Source of the DNA: Clostridiales bacterium
GTDB taxonomy: Bacteria; Bacillota; Clostridia; Lachnospirales; Lachnospiraceae
DNA length: 35,970 nt
Reading direction: 5' to 3'
Assembly (NCBI GenBank): GCA_003343625.1
Contig: QAKV01000031.1
Location: 1 to 35,970, forward strand
Each line of letters opens with the position of its first letter. The first letter of the stretch is position 1. The notes under the pieces are model-generated. The model was not told the origin of the DNA. It searched no databases and was given only the letters and a program-made list of their open reading frames with translations. Position numbers and translations under genes: made by a program. Shown piece by piece: positions 14,323 through 23,518 of the stretch.

Positions 14323-17300
14323 ATGGGACAGAATCGGACACCACAGGGACTTTACAGCCCGGATTTTGAACATGATAACTGCGGAATCGGCGCGGTGGTC
14401 AGCATTAAAGGAGAAAAGAGCCATCGGATCGTGGCGGATGCGCTGAAGATCGTGGAGAATCTGGAGCACCGCGCGGGAAAGGATGCGGAAGGAAAGACCG
14501 GGGACGGGGTGGGGATCCTGACACAGATTTCCCATCGCTTCTTCCGGAAAGCATGCGCCCTGTCCGGCATCGAGCCCGGCGGAGAACGGGAATACGGAGT
14601 CGGCATGTTCTTTTTCCCGGCCAATGAGCTGCTGCGCGGCCAGGCTAAGAAGATGTTCGAAATCATCGTGGAAAAGGAGGGGCTGGAATTCCTGGGATGG
14701 AGAGAAGTGCCCACGGATCCTTCCGTACTGGGGCATAAGGCCAGGGAGTGCATGCCCTCCATCTGGCAGGCTTTCGTGAAGAAACCGGAGGGGGTAGAAA
14801 AGGGGCAGGCTTTCGACCGGAAACTCTATATCGTGCGCCGGGTTTTCGAGCAGAGCAACGACAACACCTATGTGGTCTCCCTGTCCAGCAGAACCATCGT
14901 CTATAAAGGGATGTTCCTGGTGGGACAGTTGCGGACCTTTTTCGCGGATCTGCAGGACGAGGATTACGATTCGGCCATCGCTATCGTGCATTCCCGCTTT
15001 TCCACCAATACGAACCCCAGTTGGGAACGGGCTCATCCAAACCGGATGATCGTGCACAACGGGGAGATCAATACGATCAGGGGCAATGTGGACAAAATGC
15101 TGGCGCGGGAGGAAACCATGCGCGCGCCCGCCTTCGATGCGGATGAGCTTACGAAGGTGCTTCCGGTGATCAATGTCAGGGGATCCGATTCCGCCATGCT
15201 GGACAATACCCTGGAATTTCTCGTGATGAGCGGGATGGAGCTGCCGCTGGCGGCATCCATCCTGATTCCGGAACCCTGGAGCCATAACGATACCATCTCG
15301 CGGGAAGTCCGGGATTTCTACCAGTATTATGCCACCATGATGGAGCCCTGGGACGGTCCCGCTTCCATCCTGTTTTCCGACGGCGACCTGATGGGCGCGA
15401 TCCTGGATCGAAACGGGCTGCGTCCTTCGCGCTACTATATCACGGACGACGGCCGTCTGATCCTGTCCTCGGAGGTGGGCGTACTGGAAATCGCGCCGGA
15501 GCACATCCTCAAAAAAGAGCGGCTCCATCCGGGGAAAATGCTTTTGGTGGACACGAACCGGGGCAAAGTGATGGAGGACTGGGAGATAAAGGAATATTAC
15601 GCCAAAAAAGAGCCTTATGGGGAATGGCTGGACAGCAATCTGGTCTCCCTGCAGGAACTGAAGATTCCCAACGAAAAAATCCCTTCCTACAGCAAAACGG
15701 AGCGGGCCCGGCTGCAGAAAGCGTTCGGGTATACCTATGAAGACTATCGCGATACCATCTATTCTCTGGCGTTAAACGGCACGGAGCAGATCGGCGCAAT
15801 GGGGGTGGATACGCCCCTGGCCGCTCTGTCCGACCAATATCAGCCGCTGTTTTATTATTTCAAGCAGCTGTTCGCGCAGGTGACAAATCCTCCCATCGAC
15901 GCGGCCAGGGAAAAGATCGTCACCTCCACGACGGTATATGTGGGAAAAAACGGCAATTTGCTGGAAGAAAAGCCGGAAAACTGCCATATGCTCAAGATCA
16001 ATAATCCGATTCTGACGGATCTGGATCTGCTCAAAATCCGGACGATGAAAAAACCCGGATTCTGCGTGAAGACCGTCCCCATCCTGTTTTATAAAAGCAC
16101 GCCCATGGATCGGGTGCTGGACCATTTGTTCATGGCGGTGGATAAGGCGTATCGGGAAGGGGCGAACATCGTGATCCTGTCAGACCGGGGCGTGGATGAA
16201 AACCACGTGGCCATTCCGTCTCTGCTGGCGGTTTCCGCCGTGCATAAACATCTGGTTCGCACCAAAAAGTGCACGGCTCTTTCCCTGATCCTGGAGTCCG
16301 CGGAACCCAGAGGAGTTCATCATTTCGCCACCCTGCTGGGATACGGCGCCTGTGCGGTGAATCCCTATCTGGCTCACGCCACCATCGGGCAGCTGGTGGA
16401 GGAGGGGGTGATCAACAAGGATTATTATGCCGCTGTGCAGGACTATGACCAGGGCGTGCTGCAGGGGATCGTGCGGATCGCTTCCAAAATGGGCATTTCC
16501 ACAATCCAGTCCTATCAGGGCAGCCAGATGTTCGAAGCACTGGGTATCGCCGGCGATGTGATCGACCGGTATTTCACCGGCACTACCAGCCGGGTGGGCG
16601 GGATTTCTCTGGAGGATATCGCGGCCAAAAACGACGCCCAGCATTCCAGAGCTTTCGATCCGCTGGGCCTTGCGACGGATCTGACTCTGACCTGTCTGGG
16701 GCGGCATAAGATGCGCAGTCAGGGGGAAGAACACAGATACAACCCTCAGACCATCCACTTGCTTCAGAAGGCTACGAGGGAAGGCAGCTATGAGCTGTTT
16801 GAGGAATACACGAAGCGGGTGGACGCGGAGAATACCGGGTATCTGCGCAGCCTGATGGATTTCGTCTATCCGGATCAGCCCGTCCCCCTCGAGGAGGTGG
16901 AGAGCGAAGAGTCCATCGTCCGTCGGTTCAAGACCGGGGCGATGTCTTACGGCTCCATTTCGGAGGAAGCGCATGAAGCGCTGGCCGTGGCCATGAACCG
17001 GCTGCATGGCAAATCCAATAGCGGCGAGGGCGGGGAGAGCGATGAGAGGCTTCGGTCCGCGGGAACGGAGGATGACAGGAGTTCGGCCATCAAACAGGTG
17101 GCCAGCGGCCGGTTCGGCGTCACCAGCCGTTATCTGGTCAGCGCGCGGGAGATCCAGATCAAGATGGCTCAGGGCGCGAAGCCCGGCGAGGGCGGCCATC
17201 TTCCCGGGAGGAAAGTCTATCCCTGGATCGCCAAAACCCGCCACTCCACGCCGGGCGTGAGCCTGATATCCCCTCCGCCCCATCACGACATCTATTCCAT

Positions 17301-18870
17301 CGAGGATCTGGCGGAGCTGATCTTCGATTTAAAGAATGCCAATCGCGATGCGCGCATTTCGGTCAAGCTGGTTTCGGAAGCCGGGGTGGGAACCGTGGCG
17401 GCCGGAGTGGCGAAGGCAGGCGCTCAGGTGGTGCTGATCTCCGGTTATGACGGGGGCACCGGAGCGGCGCCCGTCAGCTCCATCCATAACGCCGGGCTGC
17501 CCTGGGAACTGGGGCTGGCGGAAACCCATCAGACTCTCCTGCAAAACGGACTGCGCACCCGGGTGCGCATCGAAACGGACGGCAAGCTGATGAGCGGACG
17601 GGACGTGGCCATCGCCGCACTGCTGGGCGCGGAGGAGTTCGGCTTCGCCACAGCGCCTCTGGTGACCCTGGGCTGCGCCATGATGCGGGTCTGCAATCTG
17701 GATACCTGCCCGGTGGGGATCGCCACCCAGAATCCGAAACTGCGGGAGCGCTTTTCGGGAAAGCCGGAATACGTGATGAATTTCATGCTGTTCATAGCCC
17801 GCCAGCTGCGGGAATATATGGCGAAGCTGGGGTTCAGGACCGTGGATGAGATGGTGGGCCGCAGCGACCGGCTTAAAAAGAAAGAAGGTCTGTCCGGAGA
17901 ACGGGCGAAAATCGACCTGGATAAAATCCTCGGCAGCAGGGCGGCTGCGGAGGGAGTCCCCTGCGTCTTCGATCCTGCCTGCGCCTATGATTTCAGGCTG
18001 GAAAACGCGAAGGACGAGGCGGTTTTGTGGAAGAAACGGGAAGTCAAAGACGCGGTGGAACGCGGGAAGAAAGGCAGCTGCAGCGTGAAACTGACCAATA
18101 CGGATCGGGCTTTCGGCACCCTGCTGGGGGCCAGGATCACCCGGTTGCATCCGGAAGGCCTGCCGACGGATACGCTGACCGTCAACTGCACGGGAGCCGG
18201 CGGGCAGAGCTTCGGCGCTTTTCTGCCGGCAGGGCTCACCCTGTCCTTGTGCGGGGACAGTAACGATTATTTCGGAAAAGGGCTCTCCGGCGGCAAGCTG
18301 GCGGTTTTTGCGCCCTCTGCCTCGAAATTCGTGCCTGAAGAAAATGTGATCGTGGGAAATGTCGCCCTCTATGGGGCCACTTCCGGTCAGGCTTATATCG
18401 CCGGTATGGCGGGAGAGAGGTTCGCGGTTCGCAATTCCGGAGCCACTGCAGTGGTGGAAGGCGTGGGCGAACACGGCTGCGAATACATGACGGGAGGACG
18501 GGTGGCCGTTTTGGGCCCCGTGGGAAAGAACTTCGCTGCCGGTATGAGCGGGGGCGTGGCCTACGTCCTGGATGAGGAGAGCCGCCTGTATCAGAACCTG
18601 AATAAGGAGATGGTGCTGACGGAAAAGGTGGAAAACGCCCACGACCGGGAAGAACTGAGGCGGATGATCGAGGCCCATGTGGCCTGTACCGGCTCCGCGA
18701 AGGGACAGAGGATTTTGGCGGATTTCGAAGCCTGGCTGCCCCGGTTCAAGAAGATCATTCCCGGGGACTACAAGAGGCTGCTGCAGTTGTCGGCACAGTT
18801 TGAAGAGCAGGGCATGAACGCGCAGGAGGCCATGACGGAAGCCTTCTATGCGGAGATTGCGGAAAAATAG
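14323..18870 (+). CDS. gltB: Glutamate synthase large subunit
   Basis: A 1515-residue GOGAT alpha subunit of normal length. After a 19-residue propeptide, Cys20 (FEHDNCGIGAV) is the Ntn nucleophile of the glutamine amidotransferase domain (to about residue 400). A central domain follows, then the FMN-binding (beta/alpha)8 synthase domain (around 790-1200) with the 3Fe-4S cysteines Cys1118, Cys1124 and Cys1129 (GCAMMRVCNLDTCPVG). The C-terminal glucan-like GXGXG beta-helix runs from about 1250 to the end. It makes glutamate from glutamine and 2-oxoglutarate with reducing equivalents from the small subunit encoded 11 nt downstream. AAAGGAGG precedes the ATG. It has its own promoter and a structured leader. 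Confidence 0.97.
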   Translation: MGQNRTPQGLYSPDFEHDNCGIGAVVSIKGEKSHRIVADALKIVENLEHRAGKDAEGKTGDGVGILTQISHRFFRKACALSGIEPGGEREYGVGMFFFPANELLRGQAKKMFEIIVEKEGLEFLGWREVPTDPSVLGHKARECMPSIWQAFVKKPEGVEKGQAFDRKLYIVRRVFEQSNDNTYVVSLSSRTIVYKGMFLVGQLRTFFADLQDEDYDSAIAIVHSRFSTNTNPSWERAHPNRMIVHNGEINTIRGNVDKMLAREETMRAPAFDADELTKVLPVINVRGSDSAMLDNTLEFLVMSGMELPLAASILIPEPWSHNDTISREVRDFYQYYATMMEPWDGPASILFSDGDLMGAILDRNGLRPSRYYITDDGRLILSSEVGVLEIAPEHILKKERLHPGKMLLVDTNRGKVMEDWEIKEYYAKKEPYGEWLDSNLVSLQELKIPNEKIPSYSKTERARLQKAFGYTYEDYRDTIYSLALNGTEQIGAMGVDTPLAALSDQYQPLFYYFKQLFAQVTNPPIDAAREKIVTSTTVYVGKNGNLLEEKPENCHMLKINNPILTDLDLLKIRTMKKPGFCVKTVPILFYKSTPMDRVLDHLFMAVDKAYREGANIVILSDRGVDENHVAIPSLLAVSAVHKHLVRTKKCTALSLILESAEPRGVHHFATLLGYGACAVNPYLAHATIGQLVEEGVINKDYYAAVQDYDQGVLQGIVRIASKMGISTIQSYQGSQMFEALGIAGDVIDRYFTGTTSRVGGISLEDIAAKNDAQHSRAFDPLGLATDLTLTCLGRHKMRSQGEEHRYNPQTIHLLQKATREGSYELFEEYTKRVDAENTGYLRSLMDFVYPDQPVPLEEVESEESIVRRFKTGAMSYGSISEEAHEALAVAMNRLHGKSNSGEGGESDERLRSAGTEDDRSSAIKQVASGRFGVTSRYLVSAREIQIKMAQGAKPGEGGHLPGRKVYPWIAKTRHSTPGVSLISPPPHHDIYSIEDLAELIFDLKNANRDARISVKLVSEAGVGTVAAGVAKAGAQVVLISGYDGGTGAAPVSSIHNAGLPWELGLAETHQTLLQNGLRTRVRIETDGKLMSGRDVAIAALLGAEEFGFATAPLVTLGCAMMRVCNLDTCPVGIATQNPKLRERFSGKPEYVMNFMLFIARQLREYMAKLGFRTVDEMVGRSDRLKKKEGLSGERAKIDLDKILGSRAAAEGVPCVFDPACAYDFRLENAKDEAVLWKKREVKDAVERGKKGSCSVKLTNTDRAFGTLLGARITRLHPEGLPTDTLTVNCTGAGGQSFGAFLPAGLTLSLCGDSNDYFGKGLSGGKLAVFAPSASKFVPEENVIVGNVALYGATSGQAYIAGMAGERFAVRNSGATAVVEGVGEHGCEYMTGGRVAVLGPVGKNFAAGMSGGVAYVLDEESRLYQNLNKEMVLTEKVENAHDREELRRMIEAHVACTGSAKGQRILADFEAWLPRFKKIIPGDYKRLLQLSAQFEEQGMNAQEAMTEAFYAEIAEK

Positions 18871-18881
18871 AGGAGGAGAAC

Positions 18882-20363
18882 ATGGGAAAACCGACAGGAT
18901 TTCTGGAATATCAACGAAAGGTCGGCCAGGTCGAGACGCCTGAGCGGAGGATCCAAAATTTTCGGGAGTTTCACGGACGGCTTTCGCCCGAAGAGCAGCA
19001 AAAACAGGGCGGCAGATGTATGGACTGCGGCGTTCCCTTCTGCCAGGCCGGAATGTCTATCGCCGGCATGATTTCCGGCTGCCCGCTGCACAATCTGGTG
19101 CCGGAGGTGAACGATCTGGTGTATCGGGGACTGTGGGAACAGGCCTGGATCCGGCTGTCCAAAACCCACTGCCTTCCCGAGTTCACCTCCCGGGTGTGTC
19201 CGGCGCTGTGCGAAGCGGCCTGTACCTGCGGCCTGCACGGAGATCCGGTATCCACGAAGGAAAACGAGAGGGCTGTTATCGAATACGCTTTCGCCAACGG
19301 CCTGGTGAAGCCGGATGCCCCGGTGCGCACGCACAAGAAGGTGGCGGTGATCGGCAGCGGCCCCGCAGGACTGGCGGCCGCGCTCCTGCTGAACAGGAGG
19401 GGACACAGCGTTACGGTGTACGAGCGCAGCGACCGGCCCGGCGGACTTCTGCGCTACGGCATTCCCAATATGAAGCTGGAAAAATCGGTAATCGACCGGC
19501 GGATCCGGCTGATGGAGGAATCCGGCATCCGGTTTTGCTGCAATACGGACGTCGGAAGGGATACGGACGGGGGAGCGCTTTTGAAGGAATATGACCGCGT
19601 CGTGCTGGCTTGCGGGGCCTCCCATCCCAGGGACATCGAGGTGCCCGGCCGGGATGCGGCGGGGATTTGGTTCGCGGTGGACTTTTTGAAGACCGTGACA
19701 AAAACCCTGCTGGACAGCGATTTCGCAGAAGTGCCAAAAGAGCTTGCGGAAGGGAAAAAAGTGCTGGTCATCGGAGGCGGGGATACGGGAAACGACTGCG
19801 TCGGCACCGCCATCCGGCTCGGGGCGGAGAGCGTGCTCCAGCTGGAAATGATGCCCAAACCTCCGGAATGTCGGAGCGATAGCAATCCCTGGCCGGAATG
19901 GCCCAAAGTCCTGAAAACCGACTACGGACAGGAAGAGGCCGCTTTTCAATTCGGGCAGGATCCCAGGAAATATCAGACCACGGTGAAGGAGTTTTTGAAG
20001 GATCAGGACGGAAAGGTCAGGGCGGCCCGCCTGGTGAGCCTGGTTCCGCAGCCCGACGAAAAGACGGGAAGAACCAGGATGGTTTCGGTAGAAGGCAGCG
20101 AAACCGAAATTCCCGTCGATCTCGTCCTGATTGCCGCAGGATTTTTAGGAAGTGAGGGTTACGTTGCGGACAGTTTTGGTGTACAATTAGATGGAAGGTC
20201 CAATATTAAGACACAGGCCGGCTCCTGGCAGACCGAAGATTCCCGAATTTTCGTGGCTGGAGACATGCACCTGGGGCAGTCTCTTGTGGTCCGGGCGATC
20301 GCAGAGGGAACGCAGGCGGCCAGAGAGGTGGATCGGTCTTTGATGGGCTACACAAATCTATAA
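18882..20363 (+). CDS. gltD: Glutamate synthase small subunit
   Basis: A 493-residue NAD(P)H-oxidising GOGAT beta subunit. It has the N-terminal cysteine-rich region for 4Fe-4S clusters (CMDCGVPFC ... CPLHN ... VCPALCEAACTCG), an FAD site (VAVIGSGPAGLAAALLL), and an NAD(P) site (VLVIGGGDTGNDCVGTAIRL). The C-terminal FAD loop reads IFVAGDMHLGQSLVVRAIAE. It passes electrons from NAD(P)H through FAD and FeS centres to GltB. AGGAGGAGAAC precedes the ATG, 11 nt after the gltB stop. Length and motifs are typical. The flavoprotein at 5748-7598 is a homologous module with a different N-terminal extension and partner. Confidence 0.97.
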   Translation: MGKPTGFLEYQRKVGQVETPERRIQNFREFHGRLSPEEQQKQGGRCMDCGVPFCQAGMSIAGMISGCPLHNLVPEVNDLVYRGLWEQAWIRLSKTHCLPEFTSRVCPALCEAACTCGLHGDPVSTKENERAVIEYAFANGLVKPDAPVRTHKKVAVIGSGPAGLAAALLLNRRGHSVTVYERSDRPGGLLRYGIPNMKLEKSVIDRRIRLMEESGIRFCCNTDVGRDTDGGALLKEYDRVVLACGASHPRDIEVPGRDAAGIWFAVDFLKTVTKTLLDSDFAEVPKELAEGKKVLVIGGGDTGNDCVGTAIRLGAESVLQLEMMPKPPECRSDSNPWPEWPKVLKTDYGQEEAAFQFGQDPRKYQTTVKEFLKDQDGKVRAARLVSLVPQPDEKTGRTRMVSVEGSETEIPVDLVLIAAGFLGSEGYVADSFGVQLDGRSNIKTQAGSWQTEDSRIFVAGDMHLGQSLVVRAIAEGTQAAREVDRSLMGYTNL

Positions 20364-20399
20364 AACCGTCACCGCGACGGGAGAAAATCGGAGGAAATC

Positions 20400-21104
20400 A
20401 TGGAAAAAAGAGAACAGCTCTATGAAGGCAAAGCCAAGAAGGTTTACGCGACGGATGATCCGGATCTGGTGATCGTCAGCTACAAGGACGATGCTACCGC
20501 GTTCAACGGGCAGAAGAAGGGAACTATTGCGGGCAAGGGCGTGATCAACAACCGGATGAGCAACTACCTGTTCAAACGTCTGGAGGAAAAGGGGATTCCC
20601 ACCCATTTCGTGGAGGAACTGTCGGATCGGGAAACTGTGGTGAAACACGTTCAGATCGTGCCCCTGGAAGTGATCGTGCGCAACGTGGCGGCTGGGAGCT
20701 TTGCAAAGCGTCTCGGCGTGGAAGAGGGACGGCAGCTGCTTTGCCCTACTCTGGAGTTCTCCTACAAGAATGACGACCTGGGAGATCCGTTCATCAACGA
20801 CTACTATGCGCTGGCTCTTGGTCTGGCCACCAGGGAAGAGATCGACCAGATCACGAAGATGGCTTTTGCGGTCAACGGGATCTTAAAGGAGTTTTTCGAA
20901 CAGGCCGGCGTCCTTTTAGTGGACTTCAAGCTGGAGTTCGGCCGCTTCAAGGATCAGATTGTGCTGGCCGATGAGATTTCCCCGGATACCTGCCGCTTCT
21001 GGGATATCAAGACCCACGAGAAGCTGGATAAGGATCGTTTCCGCAGGGACATGGGCGGCGTGGAAGAAGCGTATCAGGAGATCTTTTCCAGGATCGGCCT
21101 GTAA
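20400..21104 (+). CDS. purC: Phosphoribosylaminoimidazole-succinocarboxamide synthase
   Basis: A 234-residue SAICAR synthetase, the step of purine synthesis that joins CAIR and aspartate with ATP. Diagnostic blocks are [20 protein letters not shown] at the start, the substrate loop [34 protein letters not shown], and [15 protein letters not shown]. Length and motifs are those of the bacterial monofunctional enzyme. It starts 36 nt after gltD with ATCGGAGG-type spacing, so it may be transcribed with gltBD; no terminator is visible between them. No other pur gene is in the window, so it is separated from the usual pur cluster. Confidence 0.97.
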   Translation: MEKREQLYEGKAKKVYATDDPDLVIVSYKDDATAFNGQKKGTIAGKGVINNRMSNYLFKRLEEKGIPTHFVEELSDRETVVKHVQIVPLEVIVRNVAAGSFAKRLGVEEGRQLLCPTLEFSYKNDDLGDPFINDYYALALGLATREEIDQITKMAFAVNGILKEFFEQAGVLLVDFKLEFGRFKDQIVLADEISPDTCRFWDIKTHEKLDKDRFRRDMGGVEEAYQEIFSRIGL

Positions 21105-21155
21105 AGGATGGAACAGGGGGTACAATTTCAGATTTTTTAGAAGCGGAGGTATTTT

Positions 21156-22694
21156 TTGGCGATTGGCAAACATTTGAAAGAAAAATGGCAGGAGGCGCTT
21201 CGCGCCGTCCTGCCGATCATCGTAATCGTGCTGGCGCTCTGCTTTTTTGTGGTGCCGATTTCTTCCAGTATTCTGCTCTGCTTTCTGCTGGGAGCCGCGA
21301 TGCTGATGGTAGGAATGATGTTCTTCACACTGGGGGCCGAACTGGCCATGACGCCCATGGGAGAGCGCGTCGGTTCCTGCCTGACGAAGAGTAAGAATCT
21401 CGTGGCGGTAGTGCTTTTGTCTTTCCTTCTGGGCTTCATCATCACGATTTCCGAGCCGGATCTGCAGGTATTGGCTCAGCAGGTGCCGGCGGTTCCGAAT
21501 ATGCTTCTTGTGGTTTCTGTGGCGTGCGGCGTCGGGCTTTTCCTGGTCGTCGCTCTTTTGCGTATGCTCTTTGGAATCGCGCTCCCGACCCTTCTGGTCG
21601 CGTTCTATGTGGCGGTGTTCGCGCTGGCTGTGTTCGTCCCGAAGGACTTTCTGAGCGTGGCTTTCGATTCCGGAGGAGTGACCACCGGGCCCATGACCGT
21701 GCCCTTCATTATGGCGTTGGGCGTCGGTATTTCCGCGATCCGAAGCGACCGCCATGCGGCGGACGACAGCTTCGGCCTGGTGGCGTTGTGCTCCATCGGA
21801 CCGATTCTGGCCGTGATGATCCTGGGGATGCTCTATCGCCCTCAGGAGGGCGCGTACGAGGCTTATGTGCTGCCTGACGTGAGCGATTCCAGGGAGCTGT
21901 GGTCGCTGTTTTGGACCGGATTGCCTTCCTATATTGAAGAAATCGCTGTGGCGTTGCTTCCCATCATCGTGTTCTTTTTTCTGTTTCAGGTGACTGTACT
22001 GAAACTGTCCGGAAGGGCGCTCGTCAAAATCCTGGTGGGCCTGGTCTATACCTATATCGGTCTCGTCCTTTTCCTGACAGGCGCAAATGTCGGTTTCATG
22101 CCCGCAGGAAACTATCTGGGACAAATGCTGGCGGGGATGAAGTGGCCGCAGCTGCTCGTCCCCATCGCCATGCTGATGGGATATTTCATCGTCAAAGCCG
22201 AGCCGGCGGTGTATGTGCTCAACAAACAGGTGGAGGAGATGACGGACGGAGCGATTTCGGCCCGGGCTATGGGGACTGGGCTGTCCATCGGCGTCTGCAT
22301 CTCTGTGGGAATCGCCATGATACGGGTGTTGACGGGGATTTCCATTCTCTGGTTTCTGGTTCCGGGTTATGCCATCGCGCTGGGAATTTCCTTTTTCGTT
22401 CCCAAAATCTATACGGCTATCGCGTTTGACTCGGGCGGCGTCGCCTCCGGGCCGATGACGGCCACCTTTCTTCTCCCGCTGGCTCAGGGTGCGTGTTCCG
22501 TCGTGGGCGGAAATATCGTGACGGACGCTTTCGGAATCGTCGCCATGGTGGCTATGACTCCGTTGATCACGATCCAGGTGATGGGCCTGGCTTCGAGGAT
22601 GATGGAGAAGCGCAGAGAGAAAAGGGCGGCGATGCAGCCGGTTCCCGCATGGTCTCTCGAGTTGCTGGGTGAAAACGACATTATCGAATTGTAA
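21156..22694 (+). CDS. DUF1538 membrane protein, two-repeat
   Basis: A 512-residue polytopic membrane protein with about 12 hydrophobic segments and a clear internal duplication with an offset near 250 residues. GFIITISEPDLQVLAQQV (93-110) repeats as GYFIVKAEPAVYVLNKQV (342-359), and FDSGGVTTGPMT (170-181) as FDSGGVASGPMT (424-435). These conserved FDSGG and EP elements inside membrane regions look like a transport path, and inverted or tandem duplication is typical of secondary transporters. DUF1538 has no assigned function that I know of. The TTG at 21156 follows GCGGAGGT. The next gene, 26 nt downstream, encodes a P-II-like protein, suggesting nitrogen- or nucleotide-regulated transport. 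Confidence 0.88.
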   Translation: MAIGKHLKEKWQEALRAVLPIIVIVLALCFFVVPISSSILLCFLLGAAMLMVGMMFFTLGAELAMTPMGERVGSCLTKSKNLVAVVLLSFLLGFIITISEPDLQVLAQQVPAVPNMLLVVSVACGVGLFLVVALLRMLFGIALPTLLVAFYVAVFALAVFVPKDFLSVAFDSGGVTTGPMTVPFIMALGVGISAIRSDRHAADDSFGLVALCSIGPILAVMILGMLYRPQEGAYEAYVLPDVSDSRELWSLFWTGLPSYIEEIAVALLPIIVFFFLFQVTVLKLSGRALVKILVGLVYTYIGLVLFLTGANVGFMPAGNYLGQMLAGMKWPQLLVPIAMLMGYFIVKAEPAVYVLNKQVEEMTDGAISARAMGTGLSIGVCISVGIAMIRVLTGISILWFLVPGYAIALGISFFVPKIYTAIAFDSGGVASGPMTATFLLPLAQGACSVVGGNIVTDAFGIVAMVAMTPLITIQVMGLASRMMEKRREKRAAMQPVPAWSLELLGENDIIEL

Positions 22695-22720
22695 CGGAAA
22701 GGATGTGCAGGGAGAGCTGT

Positions 22721-23425
22721 ATGAGTACCTTATATCTGATGACGACGATCAGCGACCGAAACCAGAGCCGCCGTTTTCTTGCCTTTTTCAGGGAACATGA
22801 GGTGAGCGTTACGTTCCTGACCCTGGGGCGGGGGACAGCCGCATCGGAAATGCTGGACGCCTTTGGGCTGGAAGCGACTGAAAAAGCGGTGCTGTTCGCT
22901 TTTGTGAGCGGGGAAGAATGGAAAGAAATCAAGAGGAGGCTGGAACGACAGATCAAGATCGACATCCCGGGAAGCGGGATCGTGTTTCTCATCCCTTTCA
23001 GCAGCGTGGGAGGAAAGAGACAGCTGCAGTTTCTGATGGAAGGAAGAGCCTATGAAAAAGGAGAGGAAAGCGAATTGAAGGAAACGAAATATGAGCTTCT
23101 TGTGGTGGTTGCCAATCAGGGGTATACGGAAATGATCATGGATGCAGCCCGGGAGGCCAAAGCCACGGGCGGGACGGTGATTCACGCCAAGGGAACCGGC
23201 ATCGAAAAGGCGGAAAAATTTTTGGGCGTTTCTCTGGCGTCGGAAAAGGAGATGATTTTCATGGTGGTAAAGAAGGAAAACAAAAATCCCATCATGAACG
23301 CCATCATGGAAAAAGCCGGTCTGACGACCAAGGCGAAAGCTATCGTCTTCTCCCTTCCTGTGACGGATACCGCCGGGATGAGGCTGACGGAAGAAGCGGC
23401 AGAAGAGGAAGAAGAACAGAAATAA
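22721..23425 (+). CDS. Tandem P-II-like regulatory protein
   Basis: A 234-residue protein made of two P-II (GlnB)-like halves. Residues 1-108 contain VSVTFLTLGRGTAASEMLDA then KAVLFAFV; residues 118-220 contain GGTVIHAKGTGIEKAEKFLG then EMIFMVVKKE. Both halves show the beta-alpha-beta order and the G-rich loop before a short hydrophobic strand. No uridylylatable T-loop Tyr is evident, so covalent control as in GlnB is unlikely. P-II proteins sense ATP/ADP and 2-oxoglutarate and bind partner proteins, commonly transporters. Its place after the DUF1538 gene suggests that protein as the target. I prefer the ATG at 22721 behind GGGAGAG over the in-frame ATG at 22703. The acidic tail (EEAAEEEEEQK) is unusual. 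Confidence 0.82.
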   Translation: MSTLYLMTTISDRNQSRRFLAFFREHEVSVTFLTLGRGTAASEMLDAFGLEATEKAVLFAFVSGEEWKEIKRRLERQIKIDIPGSGIVFLIPFSSVGGKRQLQFLMEGRAYEKGEESELKETKYELLVVVANQGYTEMIMDAAREAKATGGTVIHAKGTGIEKAEKFLGVSLASEKEMIFMVVKKENKNPIMNAIMEKAGLTTKAKAIVFSLPVTDTAGMRLTEEAAEEEEEQK

Positions 23426-23450
23426 AAAAGTGTGCGCTTCGGCGCACACT
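23423..23450 (-). terminator. Intrinsic terminator of carAB
   Basis: AGTGTGCGC-TTCG-GCGCACACT is a 9-bp stem with a stable tetraloop, followed on the minus strand by TTTTTTATT. It lies beyond the carB stop and abuts the end of the convergent P-II gene. Confidence 0.8.
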
Positions 23451-23518
23451 CGCGCCGAGCGCGGTTGCCGCCGGGCAACACGCTGCTTTTTGTGCGAGTG
23501 CGCACCCTCAGCGGGCGA

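Noticed and set aside
13927..15528. A 533-codon open frame on the minus strand
   Set aside because: It runs across glpP, the intergenic leader and the start of gltB, all of which are well supported on the plus strand; its translation resembles nothing and is rich in His, Pro and Arg.
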